From: Prolixibacter denitrificans
GTDB lineage: Bacteria > Bacteroidota > Bacteroidia > Bacteroidales > Prolixibacteraceae
Direction: 5' to 3'
NCBI RefSeq assembly: GCF_003014495.1
Contig: NZ_PYGC01000004.1
Location: 352,126-416,125, forward strand
DNA: 64,000 nucleotides
In this document: in pieces, positions 9,303 to 18,458 of the stretch
How positions within the stretch are numbered: the first letter of the stretch is position 1
How the letters are laid out: each line of letters begins with the position of its first letter
The notes under the pieces: generated by a model
What the model was told of the DNA's origin: nothing
What the model saw: only the letters and a program-made list of their open reading frames with translations
Database searches by the model: none
Program-made: the position numbers and the translations under genes

Positions 9303-10889
9303 ATGAAGAAGGTGCTCATGTGCATAATCGTCCTGATTGTATCGGTTCCCGCCGTTTGGGGACAGATATCGCCCGGCGAACTGTCGAAAGCACATGCGAA
9401 CCTCGAAGGCATCCGGAACTGTGTGAAATGCCATGAGCTGGGCGACAAGGTAACCAACGAAAAATGCCTCGCGTGCCACACCGAAATTGCCACTCGCATC
9501 CAACAACACGAAGGTTATCACGCCTCGTCGGAAGTGCAAGGAAAAGATTGCTCCAGCTGTCACAACGAACATCATGGCCGCGATTTCGACATGCTCAACC
9601 TCGACAAAGCCACTTTCAATCACAATCTCACTGGCTTTCAACTGGAGGGGAAACACAAGCAAATCGATTGTCAGGCCTGCCACAAAAAAGAGTTCATCAC
9701 CAACCCCAAACTGAAAGATAAAAAGCTGACTTACCTGGGACTCTCGCAGCAATGCCTTTCATGCCACCAGGACTACCACCGGCAAACCCTTTCGGATAAC
9801 TGTACGGAATGCCATAATTTCGAGAGTTTCAAAACGGTTCCGAACTTCCATCACAATCAAACCGATTTTCCTCTGAAAGGAAAACACGCAGAAGTAACCT
9901 GCGTCGATTGCCATAGAAAGGAAACCATCGACGGCCAACCATTCCAGCACTTTGCTGAGGTACCGCATGCCAATTGTACCAGTTGTCACAAGGATGTTCA
10001 CGACAACAAATTCGGGCAAAACTGTACCCAGTGTCACAGTGAACAATCGTGGGCACAAATCAAAGGCATGGCCAACTTCGACCACAACAAAACCGGATTC
10101 CCGTTGCAGGGCCTTCATTCGAAAGTCGCTTGCCAGCAATGCCACAAAAATAATTATGCCGCTCCGTTAGCCCACAACCGTTGTAGCGACTGCCATGCCG
10201 ATTACCACAAAGGCGACTTCAAACGAACGAATCCGACCTCCGATTGCAAAGACTGTCACACGGTTAAAGGATTTCAATTCACCAATTATACTATAGAAAA
10301 GCATAATTTGAGTAACTTTAAGCTGAACGGTGCCCATATGGCTACTCCCTGCTTTTCCTGTCACAAGAAAGAAGATCGGTGGCGTTTCCGGAATATTGGC
10401 AGCAATTGCATCGATTGTCATCAGAACGTGCATAGTGGATTCATGGATGACCAGTACACGCTGAAGGACGGCTGCAACTCCTGTCACGATGAAAACGCGT
10501 GGTCGGAAGTATCTTTCGACCACAGTAAAACCGGATTTGCCTTATCAGGAGTTCACGCCCAAACCAGTTGCGGAGCTTGTCACTACACCAAAGGAGACAA
10601 CGGAAAAACCGTACAACGATTTGCCCAATTAAATCCTTCGTGCACCGAATGTCACAAGGATGTGCATCACGAACAATTCGCCAAATACGGCAAAGAGGGT
10701 TGTTCACATTGTCACGGATTTGACGACTGGAGTGCATCGAAATTCGATCATAACCAGTCGCGGTTCAAACTGGAAGGTGCGCACGCTTCAGTCAGTTGTG
10801 TCTCCTGTCATCCGCAAGTAAAATCGAAAGACGGTTCATATACAAAATACACCTATAAATCCATCGAATGCGCTACCTGTCACAACTAA
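9303..10889 (+). CDS. Multihaem c-type cytochrome, 20 CxxCH motifs
   Basis: 528 residues with a cleavable signal peptide (about 1-20) and 20 CxxCH haem-attachment motifs, about one per 26 residues. Many additional His are available as distal ligands. Repeating units carry a tract like FDHNKTGFPLQGLHS followed about 6 residues later by CxxCH, suggesting growth by internal duplication. It is exported and haem-loaded, so it needs a cytochrome c assembly system such as the ResB-CcsA protein encoded upstream. No catalytic domain of a nitrite, sulphite or hydroxylamine reductase is recognised, so a wire-like electron-transfer role is inferred. Its last 22 bases overlap the next cytochrome gene. Confidence 0.93.
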   Translation: MKKVLMCIIVLIVSVPAVWGQISPGELSKAHANLEGIRNCVKCHELGDKVTNEKCLACHTEIATRIQQHEGYHASSEVQGKDCSSCHNEHHGRDFDMLNLDKATFNHNLTGFQLEGKHKQIDCQACHKKEFITNPKLKDKKLTYLGLSQQCLSCHQDYHRQTLSDNCTECHNFESFKTVPNFHHNQTDFPLKGKHAEVTCVDCHRKETIDGQPFQHFAEVPHANCTSCHKDVHDNKFGQNCTQCHSEQSWAQIKGMANFDHNKTGFPLQGLHSKVACQQCHKNNYAAPLAHNRCSDCHADYHKGDFKRTNPTSDCKDCHTVKGFQFTNYTIEKHNLSNFKLNGAHMATPCFSCHKKEDRWRFRNIGSNCIDCHQNVHSGFMDDQYTLKDGCNSCHDENAWSEVSFDHSKTGFALSGVHAQTSCGACHYTKGDNGKTVQRFAQLNPSCTECHKDVHHEQFAKYGKEGCSHCHGFDDWSASKFDHNQSRFKLEGAHASVSCVSCHPQVKSKDGSYTKYTYKSIECATCHN

Positions 10890-12106
10890 TACTGATACTG
10901 CTGTTACCCGTCCAGTTATGGGCACAGTCACCACATGGAGACAACTTTAACGTGAAATGTGAAGTGTGCCATTCTCCCGAAGGATGGAATCTGATTGAAC
11001 ATCCAAAATTTGACCACGATACCACCAGCTTTGCTCTGACCGGTACCCACAAAAGTGTGGCCTGCCGGCAATGCCATGTATCGCTGGTCTTTTCGCAGGC
11101 ACCAGCCAATTGCAACGCCTGCCACAACGATATTCATGAAAATACAGTAGGACCGGATTGCGACCAATGCCACAACACCACAACGTGGGCCGTAACCGAC
11201 ATCATGGAAATACACCTGCGGAGCCGGTTCCCGCTGACCGGTGCGCATACCATGGCCGATTGCTATGACTGCCACAAATCAATATCGCTTATGAGGTTCG
11301 ACCCGATCGGTGTAGAATGTTACGACTGCCACAAAGAAGATTTCATGGCAGCTAAAAATCCTGACCATATCGCCAGCGGCTTTTCGACCGAGTGTACCGA
11401 TTGTCACTTCATCAACGCCGTTAATTGGGCCTCCGAAGGCTTCAACCACGATTTCTTCCCGCTGACGGAAGGGCACGCTATTAGCGACTGTGCGGCCTGT
11501 CACCAGAATGGAGTGTTTACCGGCTTATCGCCTGAATGCTATTCCTGTCACGCGCAAGATTACAACAACGCTACCGACCCGAATCACGTCACGGCCGGGT
11601 TCTCACAACAGTGCCAGGATTGTCACACGACGCATCCGGGCTGGAGTCCCGCGACTTTTAACCACGACGATTTTTATCCGCTGACCGGTGCACATGCCGA
11701 CATCGCTAATGATTGCCTGAAATGCCACGCCAACGGATACAGCAATACACCCACCGATTGCTACGGCTGTCACAAAACCGATTACGACAACACCACCGAT
11801 CCGAACCACCTGGCGGCGAATTTCCCGACAACCTGCGACGACTGTCACACCAATGTAGCATGGAAGCCGGCGACATTCGACCACGATGGTCAGTATTTCC
11901 CCATCTATAGCGGAACGCACGCCCAGGCCTGGACCTCATGCAGCGATTGTCACACCAATGCAAGCAATTATGCCGATTTCTCATGTATCGATTGCCATAC
12001 ACATGATAAAACCACGACGGATGAGCATCACACGAACGTGAATAACTATGTGTATAACAGTGTAAATTGCTACGAATGTCACCCCAACGGAAGAGCTGAA
12101 GATTAA
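10868..12106 (+). CDS. Multihaem c-type cytochrome, 16 CxxCH motifs
   Basis: 412 residues with a signal peptide (about 1-20, ending LWAQS) and 16 CxxCH motifs. The middle is built of modules of about 50 residues, each with CYxCH, a D-rich DYNNATDPNHVTAGF-type spacer, CxDCH, then W-PATFNHD and PLTGAHA. Three such modules in a row are clearly related. It shares the F-H-x-T-x-F-x-L-x-G-x-H unit with the preceding 20-haem protein, so both come from one repeat family. There is no lipobox. In the conduit model this would be the partner embedded in or outside the outer-membrane barrel encoded next; that placement is inference. Confidence 0.92.
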   Translation: MRYLSQLILILLLPVQLWAQSPHGDNFNVKCEVCHSPEGWNLIEHPKFDHDTTSFALTGTHKSVACRQCHVSLVFSQAPANCNACHNDIHENTVGPDCDQCHNTTTWAVTDIMEIHLRSRFPLTGAHTMADCYDCHKSISLMRFDPIGVECYDCHKEDFMAAKNPDHIASGFSTECTDCHFINAVNWASEGFNHDFFPLTEGHAISDCAACHQNGVFTGLSPECYSCHAQDYNNATDPNHVTAGFSQQCQDCHTTHPGWSPATFNHDDFYPLTGAHADIANDCLKCHANGYSNTPTDCYGCHKTDYDNTTDPNHLAANFPTTCDDCHTNVAWKPATFDHDGQYFPIYSGTHAQAWTSCSDCHTNASNYADFSCIDCHTHDKTTTDEHHTNVNNYVYNSVNCYECHPNGRAED

Positions 12107-12132
12107 AGAAAAGTAACCGAAAAAACTCACTG

Positions 12133-13737
12133 ATGATGAGAAAAGCAATCATCCCTTTCATGGTCCTGATACTGGCCGGATTCTTCGCGAAAGCGCAGGA
12201 AGCGAAACAGCTGACCGGAAAAGTCTCATACATCAGCGCGCAACATGTTTACGTTCGTTTTACCTCTACCGAGGGCATCAACGTGGGTGATACCCTGTAC
12301 GTCGAATCAAAAGGAAAGCGAACTCCGGGGCTGGTGGTTGTACAGCGCTCCTCCATCTCGTGTGTGACGACCGTTGTTGGTAGTTACTCGCCAAAAATGA
12401 ATGATTCAATTCGGGCCGTGCTCGAACCCAAAACAACCATCACCGAGGAGAAAAAGCCTGTTCCGGTTCCCCGGAAACCCGTTGCTGTTACGCCACAACC
12501 GGCAAAGCCACAGCCGAAGCTGATACAGGAAAAATCGCGGTTGTACGGGCGTGTCAAATTGGCTTCGTACTCGAACTTCTCCAACACCGATGCGAAGAAT
12601 CAGCAACGGATGCGTTATTCGCTTTCGCTGAACCAGGAGAATATCGGCAATTCACATCTCTCATTCGACAGCTACATCACGTACAATCATCGAACGGATG
12701 GCTGGAATACCGATAATCAAAGTATTTTCAACAGCCTGAAGATATACAGCATGGCTGTAGGCTATAATTTCAGCCCCAATACCAGCCTGTGGTTTGGGCG
12801 GAGAATGAACAGGAAGATTTCGAATATCGGGGCCATCGACGGACTGCAGTTCGAGACCCGCGTCAGGAATTTCACCTTTGGCGTTGTCGGAGGTGCGCGT
12901 CCCGATTACATGGATTACGGCATCAATACCAACCTGCCGCAGTTCGGCGCATATGTCAGTCATGAAGCGAAGGGAAAAGAGGGAATGGTGCAGAGCTCGC
13001 TGGCCGTATTCGAGCAGATGAACGGTTCCCATACCGACCGCCGGTTTGTCTACTTCCAGCACAGCAATTCACTGCTGAAAGATTTCAATTTGTTCACTTC
13101 GGTTGAAATGGATTTGTACCAGGTGAAAGACAGCGTTCCGACCAACACGCTCGACCTGACCAGTTTCTACATTTCGGCGCGCTACCGGGCTTCGCGCAAG
13201 GTGTCGTTTTATGCATCGTACGATGCGCGGAAGAATGTGATTTACTACGAAACCTATAAAACACTGGTCGACCTGATTACCGATAATGCCACGCGGCAAG
13301 GCGTTCGCTTTCGTGTGATGGTGCGACCCATCAATTACCTCATTGTTTCGGCGCAGGCCGGTTACCGTTCCCGGAAAGGCGACCCCGATCCATCAACCAA
13401 TTATAACTTCTTCATTACGCACAGCAAAATTCCCTGGTTGGAGTCGTCGATGACCTTGAACGTGACCAAGCTAAAAACGAGTTACCTCGACGGTCTGCAA
13501 TACGGAGGCAACCTGTCGAAATACCTGCTGAATGGGAAATTGTACGGGTCGCTCTCCTACCGCATCATCGATTATAGCTTTCTCAATTCCAACTCCGGCA
13601 TCAATCAAAACCTGGCCGGTTGCTCGTTTGCGTGGTATATCATGAAAAAGCTGCAACTATCGATGAACTACGAAGCCACTATCGAAAAGAGCAACGTCTT
13701 CCACCGGATGTATTGGGGATTAAGTCAGCGGTTTTAA
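12133..13737 (+). CDS. Outer-membrane beta-barrel protein of the cytochrome cluster
   Basis: 534 residues with a signal peptide (about 1-21). Residues 25-100 form a small beta-rich domain (GKVSYISAQHVYVRF, VGDTLYVES) followed by a proline-rich linker (VPVPRKPVAVTP, about 113-130). From about 140 to the end there are alternating amphipathic strands with many aromatics, ending in GLSQRF, the C-terminal Phe expected of a barrel inserted by the BAM machinery. It is the last gene of the cluster, 26 bases after the 16-haem cytochrome. By analogy with porin-cytochrome complexes (MtrB-type, PCC) it is proposed to form the outer-membrane sheath. I see no specific similarity to MtrB, so this rests on context. 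Confidence 0.75.
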   Translation: MMRKAIIPFMVLILAGFFAKAQEAKQLTGKVSYISAQHVYVRFTSTEGINVGDTLYVESKGKRTPGLVVVQRSSISCVTTVVGSYSPKMNDSIRAVLEPKTTITEEKKPVPVPRKPVAVTPQPAKPQPKLIQEKSRLYGRVKLASYSNFSNTDAKNQQRMRYSLSLNQENIGNSHLSFDSYITYNHRTDGWNTDNQSIFNSLKIYSMAVGYNFSPNTSLWFGRRMNRKISNIGAIDGLQFETRVRNFTFGVVGGARPDYMDYGINTNLPQFGAYVSHEAKGKEGMVQSSLAVFEQMNGSHTDRRFVYFQHSNSLLKDFNLFTSVEMDLYQVKDSVPTNTLDLTSFYISARYRASRKVSFYASYDARKNVIYYETYKTLVDLITDNATRQGVRFRVMVRPINYLIVSAQAGYRSRKGDPDPSTNYNFFITHSKIPWLESSMTLNVTKLKTSYLDGLQYGGNLSKYLLNGKLYGSLSYRIIDYSFLNSNSGINQNLAGCSFAWYIMKKLQLSMNYEATIEKSNVFHRMYWGLSQRF

Positions 13738-13831
13738 ATCAAAACATATAGGAAATCAGGTACATTCCAACAAGCCAATACCCTAAAATGACTAAAAAGC
13801 ACCGGCCTCAATTCTGCACAGTTCTCCATTC

Positions 13832-14674
13832 TCACAAATTATAAACTAACTGATTGGTAATACTGTAGTAAAAACGGTCGATAGGAATGACCGGCCGAAA
13901 ATCGTATAAACCATCGAAGGCTACCTGAAACTGAAGGTGTTTGGACATTTGGATATCCAACTGCATCGACGGAGCAATTCGCGGATAGATAATGTCTTTA
14001 TCAGGAACAAACTGCAAATAATTGATGAACACGAAGTCCGAGTTGTCGGTAATGCGTCTGGTGAATTTAAAACTACTGTTGATTTTAATTTTGTTCCGCA
14101 GGATATATTGGTCAGCCGGATTAACCGCAGTATTGACAACGCCCGTATTCCATTTTTCCCTTTCATAAAAAATACCTCCTGATAGATAAATCATGGTCAG
14201 ACTGTCTCTTTTCAACTCGAAACGCAGATTGGAGCCCGCTAGCCACCGGCTTTTCATACCCAAAATACCATCGTATTGATATTGTGCATAAAATTCCGGA
14301 GATATTTTCTGGTTATAATCCATTCGATAGCGCAGGTGGGTATAGCCGGCATCCCACACGTTGGTTTTTCCGGTTCGTGTCAGGCCAAACTGCGCGAGAA
14401 GCATCAAAACATCTTTTTTCATGAAATAGGATGCAGACGAACTCGACGTAAAATGCAAAACATGTGTCTGTGATTCATTCAGGTCGAGGCCGGCTTTGAT
14501 ATTTCCATACAACTGATGTTGATGAATACTGTCGATATGCAGCGTCAGCTGATCCACATCCAATATCTGAGCATCAGCCATTTCCGGCAGAATAGCTACC
14601 GGCCCCCATAAGAATACGGAAAACAAAACAGCATAGATTTTTTTCGCTAATCTACTCGAAATCATATTATCCAT
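13832..14674 (-). CDS. DUF481-like outer-membrane protein
   Basis: 280 residues with an N-terminal hydrophobic signal (about 12-36, ending MADAQ). The rest is antiparallel-strand-like, with repeated patterns such as TRTGKTNVWDAGYTHLRYR and a long aromatic-rich C-terminus ending NQLVYNL. This fits the DUF481 (YdiY-like) family of small outer-membrane barrels, whose function is not established. It is convergent with the cytochrome cluster and read separately, so I do not place it in the conduit. The assignment rests on pattern and length only. Confidence 0.6.
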   Translation of the reverse strand: MDNMISSRLAKKIYAVLFSVFLWGPVAILPEMADAQILDVDQLTLHIDSIHQHQLYGNIKAGLDLNESQTHVLHFTSSSSASYFMKKDVLMLLAQFGLTRTGKTNVWDAGYTHLRYRMDYNQKISPEFYAQYQYDGILGMKSRWLAGSNLRFELKRDSLTMIYLSGGIFYEREKWNTGVVNTAVNPADQYILRNKIKINSSFKFTRRITDNSDFVFINYLQFVPDKDIIYPRIAPSMQLDIQMSKHLQFQVAFDGLYDFRPVIPIDRFYYSITNQLVYNL

Positions 14675-14840
14675 TTAAATTCGACACCAACAACTGACCT
14701 GGTCCTTTTGGGGATATATCCGGAACATGAGGTTATCCTGATACATCGCCATCTGCAGTTAAAACAGGTTAGATCATTTTTAGTTCTGCTCTACCTGCCG
14801 GGCATCTCGTTTACTGTTTCATTAGGACAATATTATCTAA

Positions 14841-14870
14841 AAAATCGGCCGCCGAGTATATTGCGGTCGG
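14841..14870 (-). terminator. Probable terminator of the L,D-transpeptidase gene
   Basis: On the minus strand the arms cgaccgc and gcggccg (one mismatch) are followed by attttttag, 59 bases after the transpeptidase stop codon. Confidence 0.5.
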
Positions 14871-14928
14871 AGTTAGCAAGTTGCTAGTAAATTATTGAAA
14901 ACTGAATAATTTTCAGGGAAACCTTCCG

Positions 14929-16521
14929 CTATTCACTTTGTGGCCTCGTCGTTAAGCCCTGGTATACCCGGGTATCGCGTTGATAAATATCGTCCCGGAA
15001 TTGCATGTTCCCCTTTGTATCCGTCCAGGCGGTTAAATACAGCAGATAAACCTCCGGCTGCTTTTTTAAAACGACTTTGGTTGTTTGGCCGGAAGCAACT
15101 GTCTGGTCAATTTTTTCCTGATTCCAATCGTCCTGATTGCGTAACAAGTAAGCTGCCAAAGCCAACGGATGTTCCACCCGGATACAACCCGAGCTAAAAG
15201 TGCGTTGACTACGTTCAAATAACTCCCGATGGGGTGTATCATGAAGGTAAACGTCATATGGATTCGGGAATATAAATTTGACCGCCCCCAGCGAATTATC
15301 GACTCCGGGTGCCTGGCGATATACATACCTTGATACCTTTTCATCGTTCCAGTCAATATGTTTGGGATCCAGCACTTTTCCCGCCGCGTCAGAAACGGTA
15401 ATATGTTTCTCATTTAAATAATCGGTATTTTTCTTAACTTCCGGAAGAATATCGTTTTTCAAAACGGTAGACGGAATCGTCCAAACCGGATTGAAAACCA
15501 AATAGCGCATGGTGGAATGAAACACAGGCGTTTGCCGGTACGAACGTCCCACAATTACCGGGTAGGTTCCCACTTCTTTATAATTATCGAAAACAGACAG
15601 CGAAAAATCATAGATCGTAACCAGCAGGTAATAAGAAGGCAACCGTTGTGGCAGCCATCGCAAACGCTCCATATTAATCTGAATCTGCTTAATCCTTTCC
15701 TCCACCGGCACATTCATCTCGCCCAGAGTTTGAGGTCCGATATTGCCCAAATCCTCCAGGCCATTCCGCTTCTGATAGTTGATGACAGCGGCTTTTAACG
15801 TATTATCATAAAAAGTTGAATCTGCATCTGGTATTCCGGAATAATCTCCGGTAACCATCAACCGCCTCCTGACCATGGCCACTCGGTCATCACTCATCCC
15901 GGGTGTAAGCATTTTCCCATCCGGAATGCGCTTCCAACCGCCATTTGCTTCCATATCGCGGTAACGCTGCAGCTGGTATTTCAATCCATGGTAATATGGT
16001 AACATCGAAATCAATTCAGCATAAACCTCTTTTATCGTCGTTCGGGATAAACGGTACAGGTAGTTTAGCGGATTTTTCTCGTTAAGAATAACATGCCATT
16101 GCGGATCAATTTTTACCGGATCCGTTTTCCCCGTCTGAATATGACTAACGTACAACAGGAAAGCATCACTGAGCAAGATGTCCAGTCTGGCGCGATCATG
16201 CACATTGCGACTTGAAAGTAATGTTTTTATCCGTTTCAGGTGATAATCGGTTGGCTGTAGCCCGTCAGCATCGCAATGTTCCAGTTGCGACACAAACCCA
16301 TTGATCTGTTTCGGTTTTACCCAATAAGGTGCATAATGGTCGTGAAGATATGCTTTCTGTAATTCGGATATATTAAAAACTTTTCCTCCCCCGACTAATG
16401 TCTGTTCACGTATCAGACATTCGATATTTGACTTTATCTCTCCGTTCAGATTGGCCGCTTTTACCCCCGATGAAATAAGCGCCAGGCCGATGACCAGAAT
16501 ATAAAACAGTTTCAACTTCAT
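14929..16521 (-). CDS. L,D-transpeptidase, YcbB/LdtD type
   Basis: 530 residues, close to the length of E. coli YcbB. There is a signal peptide (about 1-22), then the N-terminal scaffold region, a peptidoglycan-binding domain (about 220-275; AVINYQKRNGLEDLGNIGPQT) and a C-terminal YkuD catalytic domain. The catalytic pair is visible as His in HDTPHRELF and Cys in SSGCIRV (near residue 443). The enzyme would make 3-3 cross-links between peptidoglycan peptides in the periplasm, or attach proteins to the wall. It is a single-gene unit; a weak hairpin and T-run follow at 14841-14870. A 182-base gap separates its start from the tRNA. Confidence 0.9.
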   Translation of the reverse strand: MKLKLFYILVIGLALISSGVKAANLNGEIKSNIECLIREQTLVGGGKVFNISELQKAYLHDHYAPYWVKPKQINGFVSQLEHCDADGLQPTDYHLKRIKTLLSSRNVHDRARLDILLSDAFLLYVSHIQTGKTDPVKIDPQWHVILNEKNPLNYLYRLSRTTIKEVYAELISMLPYYHGLKYQLQRYRDMEANGGWKRIPDGKMLTPGMSDDRVAMVRRRLMVTGDYSGIPDADSTFYDNTLKAAVINYQKRNGLEDLGNIGPQTLGEMNVPVEERIKQIQINMERLRWLPQRLPSYYLLVTIYDFSLSVFDNYKEVGTYPVIVGRSYRQTPVFHSTMRYLVFNPVWTIPSTVLKNDILPEVKKNTDYLNEKHITVSDAAGKVLDPKHIDWNDEKVSRYVYRQAPGVDNSLGAVKFIFPNPYDVYLHDTPHRELFERSQRTFSSGCIRVEHPLALAAYLLRNQDDWNQEKIDQTVASGQTTKVVLKKQPEVYLLYLTAWTDTKGNMQFRDDIYQRDTRVYQGLTTRPQSE

Positions 16522-16651
16522 AAATTACACAACTCTGGAACGGCGTCAATATTAGCAAATTTTGAAACAATAAGAATAGCCAGGTATGGAAAACCCTTCA
16601 AGCGTATTTTCAAAATGAATTAGTTGATGTACGATGTCGTTGGGTAGGTGG

Positions 16652-16698
16652 ATAAAACAAAAACTGCAAGCTCCTATTGATGCAGAACTTGCAGTTTT
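16652..16698 (-). terminator. Terminator of tRNA-Arg
   Basis: Perfect 11-bp stem (aaaactgcaag / cttgcagtttt) around a 17-base loop, followed on the minus strand by a T-rich run. It lies 6 bases beyond the 3' end of the tRNA and would end its transcript. Confidence 0.85.
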
Positions 16699-16703
16699 CA
16701 ATG

Positions 16704-16776
16704 TGATCCCGGGAGGACTCGAACCCCCACCAAGGGAACCGGAATCCCTCGTTCTATCCAGTTAAACTACGGGACC
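16704..16776 (-). tRNA. tRNA-Arg, anticodon CCG
   Basis: 73 bases that fold into a full cloverleaf. The acceptor stem is ggtcccg with cgggatc (one G-U pair) and discriminator A. The D-arm is gtttaactggatagaac. The anticodon stem aggga/tccct encloses loop ttccggt, giving CCG, which reads CGG (Arg). The T-arm is ggggg-ttcgagt-cctcc. The CCA end is not encoded (catt follows). Confidence 0.93.
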
Positions 16777-16996
16777 AAACCTTATGTGCGATATTCACGG
16801 TGCACCGTGATTTTGCGAACACAAAAATAGCAATATTCTTCAAACGCAAAATCGTGTGTTCCGGATTTTTCTCAGAATCCCCGAAATTATTCAGACTGCA
16901 GGTTAACTCTCCTGCCGAAAAACCTGAAAATCAGTGGGGCTATTTCAACAAATAATTAAATAAATCAGGGATGGCATATTATATACAAGAAAACCA

Positions 16997-17004
16997 TAAT
17001 TTTG
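16997..17004 (+). promoter_or_regulatory. Bacteroidota -7 promoter element (TAATTTTG)
   Basis: Exact match to TAnnTTTG, 24 bases before the ATG at 17029, in the right place to drive the HD/YjbQ/BFD operon. No convincing -33 element is visible. Confidence 0.6.
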
Positions 17005-17028
17005 GTAAATATTGTTTAACACGAAATT

Positions 17029-17814
17029 ATGATTTCGCAAGAGACACTTGAACAATTCCGCGAGGAATACAACCAAATTCTTAGTTCTGTTGAAACCAAA
17101 GGTTTTGCTGAGCAGCAGGCTTTTGAGCAATGGAAGACGCACAATGAAAAAGTGGTGGAAAACAGCCTGTTGTTGGGGCAGGCACTGGATATGGAGGACG
17201 GCGAGATGCGCATGGCGGAAATCCTGGCGCTGTTTCACGATATTGCCCGTTTCCGCGAAGTTTCGTCTTCGCCCCATTTTTCGAAATTAACCAAAACGGA
17301 TCATGCCGAAGCAGGCGCCGAATTGTTGTCGTTACTTCCCCCCTTCAAACAGCTGGAAGCGGCGAAACAAGAGATACTGCAAAAGGTGACGATCTTTCAT
17401 AACAAACCGGAGCTTCCCAAAAAGGAAAACGAGTTTGTAGTGTATTACCTCAAATTACTGCGCGATGCCGATAAACTGGATACCCTCCGTTTGACGGCCG
17501 AGTTCCTCACCTACCGTGATGTGAAAGTCAGCCCGGCCGACACCTTGCATCTGTCGAAAAGTCCGGCCATTTCGGATAGCATCTGCAAAGCCATCATCAA
17601 CGACATGATGCCGAAGAAAGAGGACATGGTTACGTATAACGACTACGTTCTGCTGCAGCTCTCGTGGGTTTTCGATTTAACCTACCGGAAAACCTACCTG
17701 CTCTTGAACCAGCGGGGGTACGTTAAGCGGTTGTACGACGCGCTGCCAAAAAACGATAACATCATCGACATATACCGGAAAGCACGCATACACATCGAGA
17801 ACCAACTTTTCTGA
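17029..17814 (+). CDS. HD-domain phosphohydrolase
   Basis: 261 residues, cytoplasmic. The metal-binding HD pattern is complete: H38, H70-D71 (LFHDIARFRE), DH at 91-92 (DHAEAG) and D in RDADKLD near residue 150. HD enzymes hydrolyse phosphomonoesters or nucleotides; the substrate is not readable here. It is the first gene of a three-gene run, followed after 2 bases by the YjbQ-family gene. The promoter element at 16997-17004 supports the ATG at 17029 as the start. Confidence 0.88.
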   Translation: MISQETLEQFREEYNQILSSVETKGFAEQQAFEQWKTHNEKVVENSLLLGQALDMEDGEMRMAEILALFHDIARFREVSSSPHFSKLTKTDHAEAGAELLSLLPPFKQLEAAKQEILQKVTIFHNKPELPKKENEFVVYYLKLLRDADKLDTLRLTAEFLTYRDVKVSPADTLHLSKSPAISDSICKAIINDMMPKKEDMVTYNDYVLLQLSWVFDLTYRKTYLLLNQRGYVKRLYDALPKNDNIIDIYRKARIHIENQLF

Positions 17815-17816
17815 TA

Positions 17817-18224
17817 ATGCAACAGATCGTCCACCTCAAAACAGACAAACACAACGGGCTGTACGATATTACCTCGCAAATCGCCAACATCGTGAAGCAA
17901 GCAAATATTGGGAGTGGGATGGTCAACGTATATGTACAAGGCGCTACCGCTGGTATTATGATTCAGGAAAACTGGGATAACTCGGTTCAGAACGATGTCA
18001 TCACTTTACTTTGGAAGCTCGTTCCCCCTGGCGTTTGGGAACACGACGCCCAGGACAACAATGGCGATGCGCACCTGAAAGCAGGAATTGTCGGGCCATC
18101 CGAAACCATTCCGATTATTGAAGGTAAAATGGGATTGTCGACCTGGCAAAACATTTTTCTTTGTGAATTCGACGGTCCGCGCGACGACCGTTCGATTGTA
18201 GTTACCCTCATTGAAAGTCGTTAG
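17817..18224 (+). CDS. YjbQ/UPF0047 family protein
   Basis: 135 residues, the normal family length. The conserved tract EHDAQDNNGDAHLKAGIVG holds the His/Asp cluster of the UPF0047 fold, and QNIFLCEFDGPR is the family's C-terminal signature. Members have shown weak thiamine-phosphate synthase activity, but the physiological role is unclear. It lies between an HD phosphohydrolase and a BFD-type ferredoxin with only 2-3 bases between genes, so they are probably co-translated. Confidence 0.9.
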   Translation: MQQIVHLKTDKHNGLYDITSQIANIVKQANIGSGMVNVYVQGATAGIMIQENWDNSVQNDVITLLWKLVPPGVWEHDAQDNNGDAHLKAGIVGPSETIPIIEGKMGLSTWQNIFLCEFDGPRDDRSIVVTLIESR

Positions 18225-18227
18225 CCT

Positions 18228-18440
18228 ATGCCCCGTAAGCTATTCTGTTTGTGTAACGAAGTGGAAGAATCGGAAGTAAAGAAAGCGATCCGGAAGGGAG
18301 AGCTCTATTTTGTTCCGGCCGTTTCGGAAGCCACCGGAGCCGGCACAGGGTGTGGCCGGTGCCGTTCGCGCATTCAGGAGCTGATTGACGAGGAAAAGAA
18401 AAGGCTCCCTGCTATCCGGCAGTTGAAGTTAGAGTTTTAA
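18228..18440 (+). CDS. BFD-like [2Fe-2S] protein
   Basis: 70 residues. Four cysteines in the pattern C7-x-C9 and C42-x2-C45 match the BFD-like [2Fe-2S] domain, found in bacterioferritin-associated ferredoxin and as a module in larger oxidoreductases. As a stand-alone protein it may deliver electrons or mobilise iron. It starts 3 bases after the YjbQ-family gene, and the operon ends at the inverted repeat that follows. Confidence 0.85.
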   Translation: MPRKLFCLCNEVEESEVKKAIRKGELYFVPAVSEATGAGTGCGRCRSRIQELIDEEKKRLPAIRQLKLEF

Positions 18441-18458
18441 AAGAAGGCTTCATTTTAT

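Larger units (their letters stand above)
16522..17028. other. Intergenic region holding the tRNA
   Basis: About 500 bases between the transpeptidase start and the HD-domain gene. It contains the tRNA, its terminator and a promoter element at 16997-17004. Nothing else is recognised. Confidence 0.6.
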
